Part shown: positions 62,194 through 64,000 of the stretch, piece after piece
Layout: each line of letters begins with the position of its first letter
Numbering within the stretch: position 1 is the stretch's first letter
NCBI GenBank assembly: GCA_963851095.1
Contig: CAWKOX010000008.1
Location: 104,105-168,104 of the forward strand
DNA length: 64,000 bases
Source: Oleispira sp963851095
GTDB taxonomy: Bacteria; Pseudomonadota; Gammaproteobacteria; Pseudomonadales; Oceanobacteraceae
Direction of reading: 5' to 3'
Notes under the pieces: generated by a model
Seen by the model: the letters and a program-made list of their open reading frames with translations, nothing else
Database searches by the model: none
What the model was told of the DNA's origin: nothing
Translations under genes and position numbers: made by a program

Positions 62194-64000
<1,807 letters not shown>

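Overview
The window looks like chromosomal DNA of a marine gammaproteobacterium of the Oceanospirillales/Pseudomonadales type. The gene order hisC-hisD-hisG-murA-ibaG-mla / yrbG-kdsD-lptCAB-rpoN-hpf-ptsN-rapZ-ptsO-mgtE-darP-nit-yhdP-rng-maf-mreDCB / gatCAB and sspB-sspA-petCBA-rpsI-rplM follows the conserved Pseudomonas-like arrangement. The genus is not identified from sequence alone.

Region 1 (about 1.2-14.5 kb) is an integron gene-cassette array read right to left on the minus strand. I count 16 attC sites: 13 intact, 1 degenerate, and 2 split by insertion sequences. A candidate head promoter and GTTRRRY junction lie near 14.43-14.57 kb. No integrase gene is visible at either end within the window, so this is a cluster of attC sites lacking integrase (CALIN-type), or one whose integrase lies elsewhere. 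Cassettes encode two GNAT acetyltransferases, two CPCC zinc-ribbon-like proteins, an amidase/lipoprotein pair that resembles a toxin-immunity pair, a HEAT-like protein, a broken DUF6756 gene and many small secreted or membrane proteins. Three cassettes have no gene; two of these are copies, one base apart, of the same hairpin-rich unit. Two diverged IS1182-family elements sit at exactly the same base of two different attC cores, and an IS30-family element lies at the distal end.

Region 2 (14.7-22.3 kb, minus) holds histidine genes (hisC broken by two frameshifts, hisD, hisG), murA, ibaG and the Mla phospholipid transporter without mlaC. Region 3 (22.5-32.3 kb, plus) holds yrbG, kdsD, lptCAB, rpoN and the nitrogen-PTS genes, mgtE and darP; kdsC is missing from its usual place. 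Region 4 (32.3-41.7 kb, minus) holds nit, yhdP, rng, maf and mreDCB. Region 5 (42-45.2 kb, plus) holds gatCAB.

Region 6 (45.4-49.6 kb) is a lineage-specific redox module: a 53-residue Cys-rich protein with a class II FNR-type promoter, divergent from a run of a Met/His-rich lipoprotein, a Cys-Cys-Gly outer-membrane protein, two thioredoxin-fold proteins and a DUF547 protein. Region 7 (49.7-56.8 kb, minus) holds sspBA, the cytochrome bc1 operon, rpsI-rplM, a small membrane pseudogene with two in-frame amber codons, and prfC. Region 8 (57-64 kb) holds a RegB/RegA-type redox two-component pair (plus), then rimI, a holD-like gene, leuA, and the 5S and partial 23S rRNA genes (minus).

Starts were moved downstream where a ribosome binding site or family length favoured it. 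All family names come from recognising motifs by eye; no database search was run.
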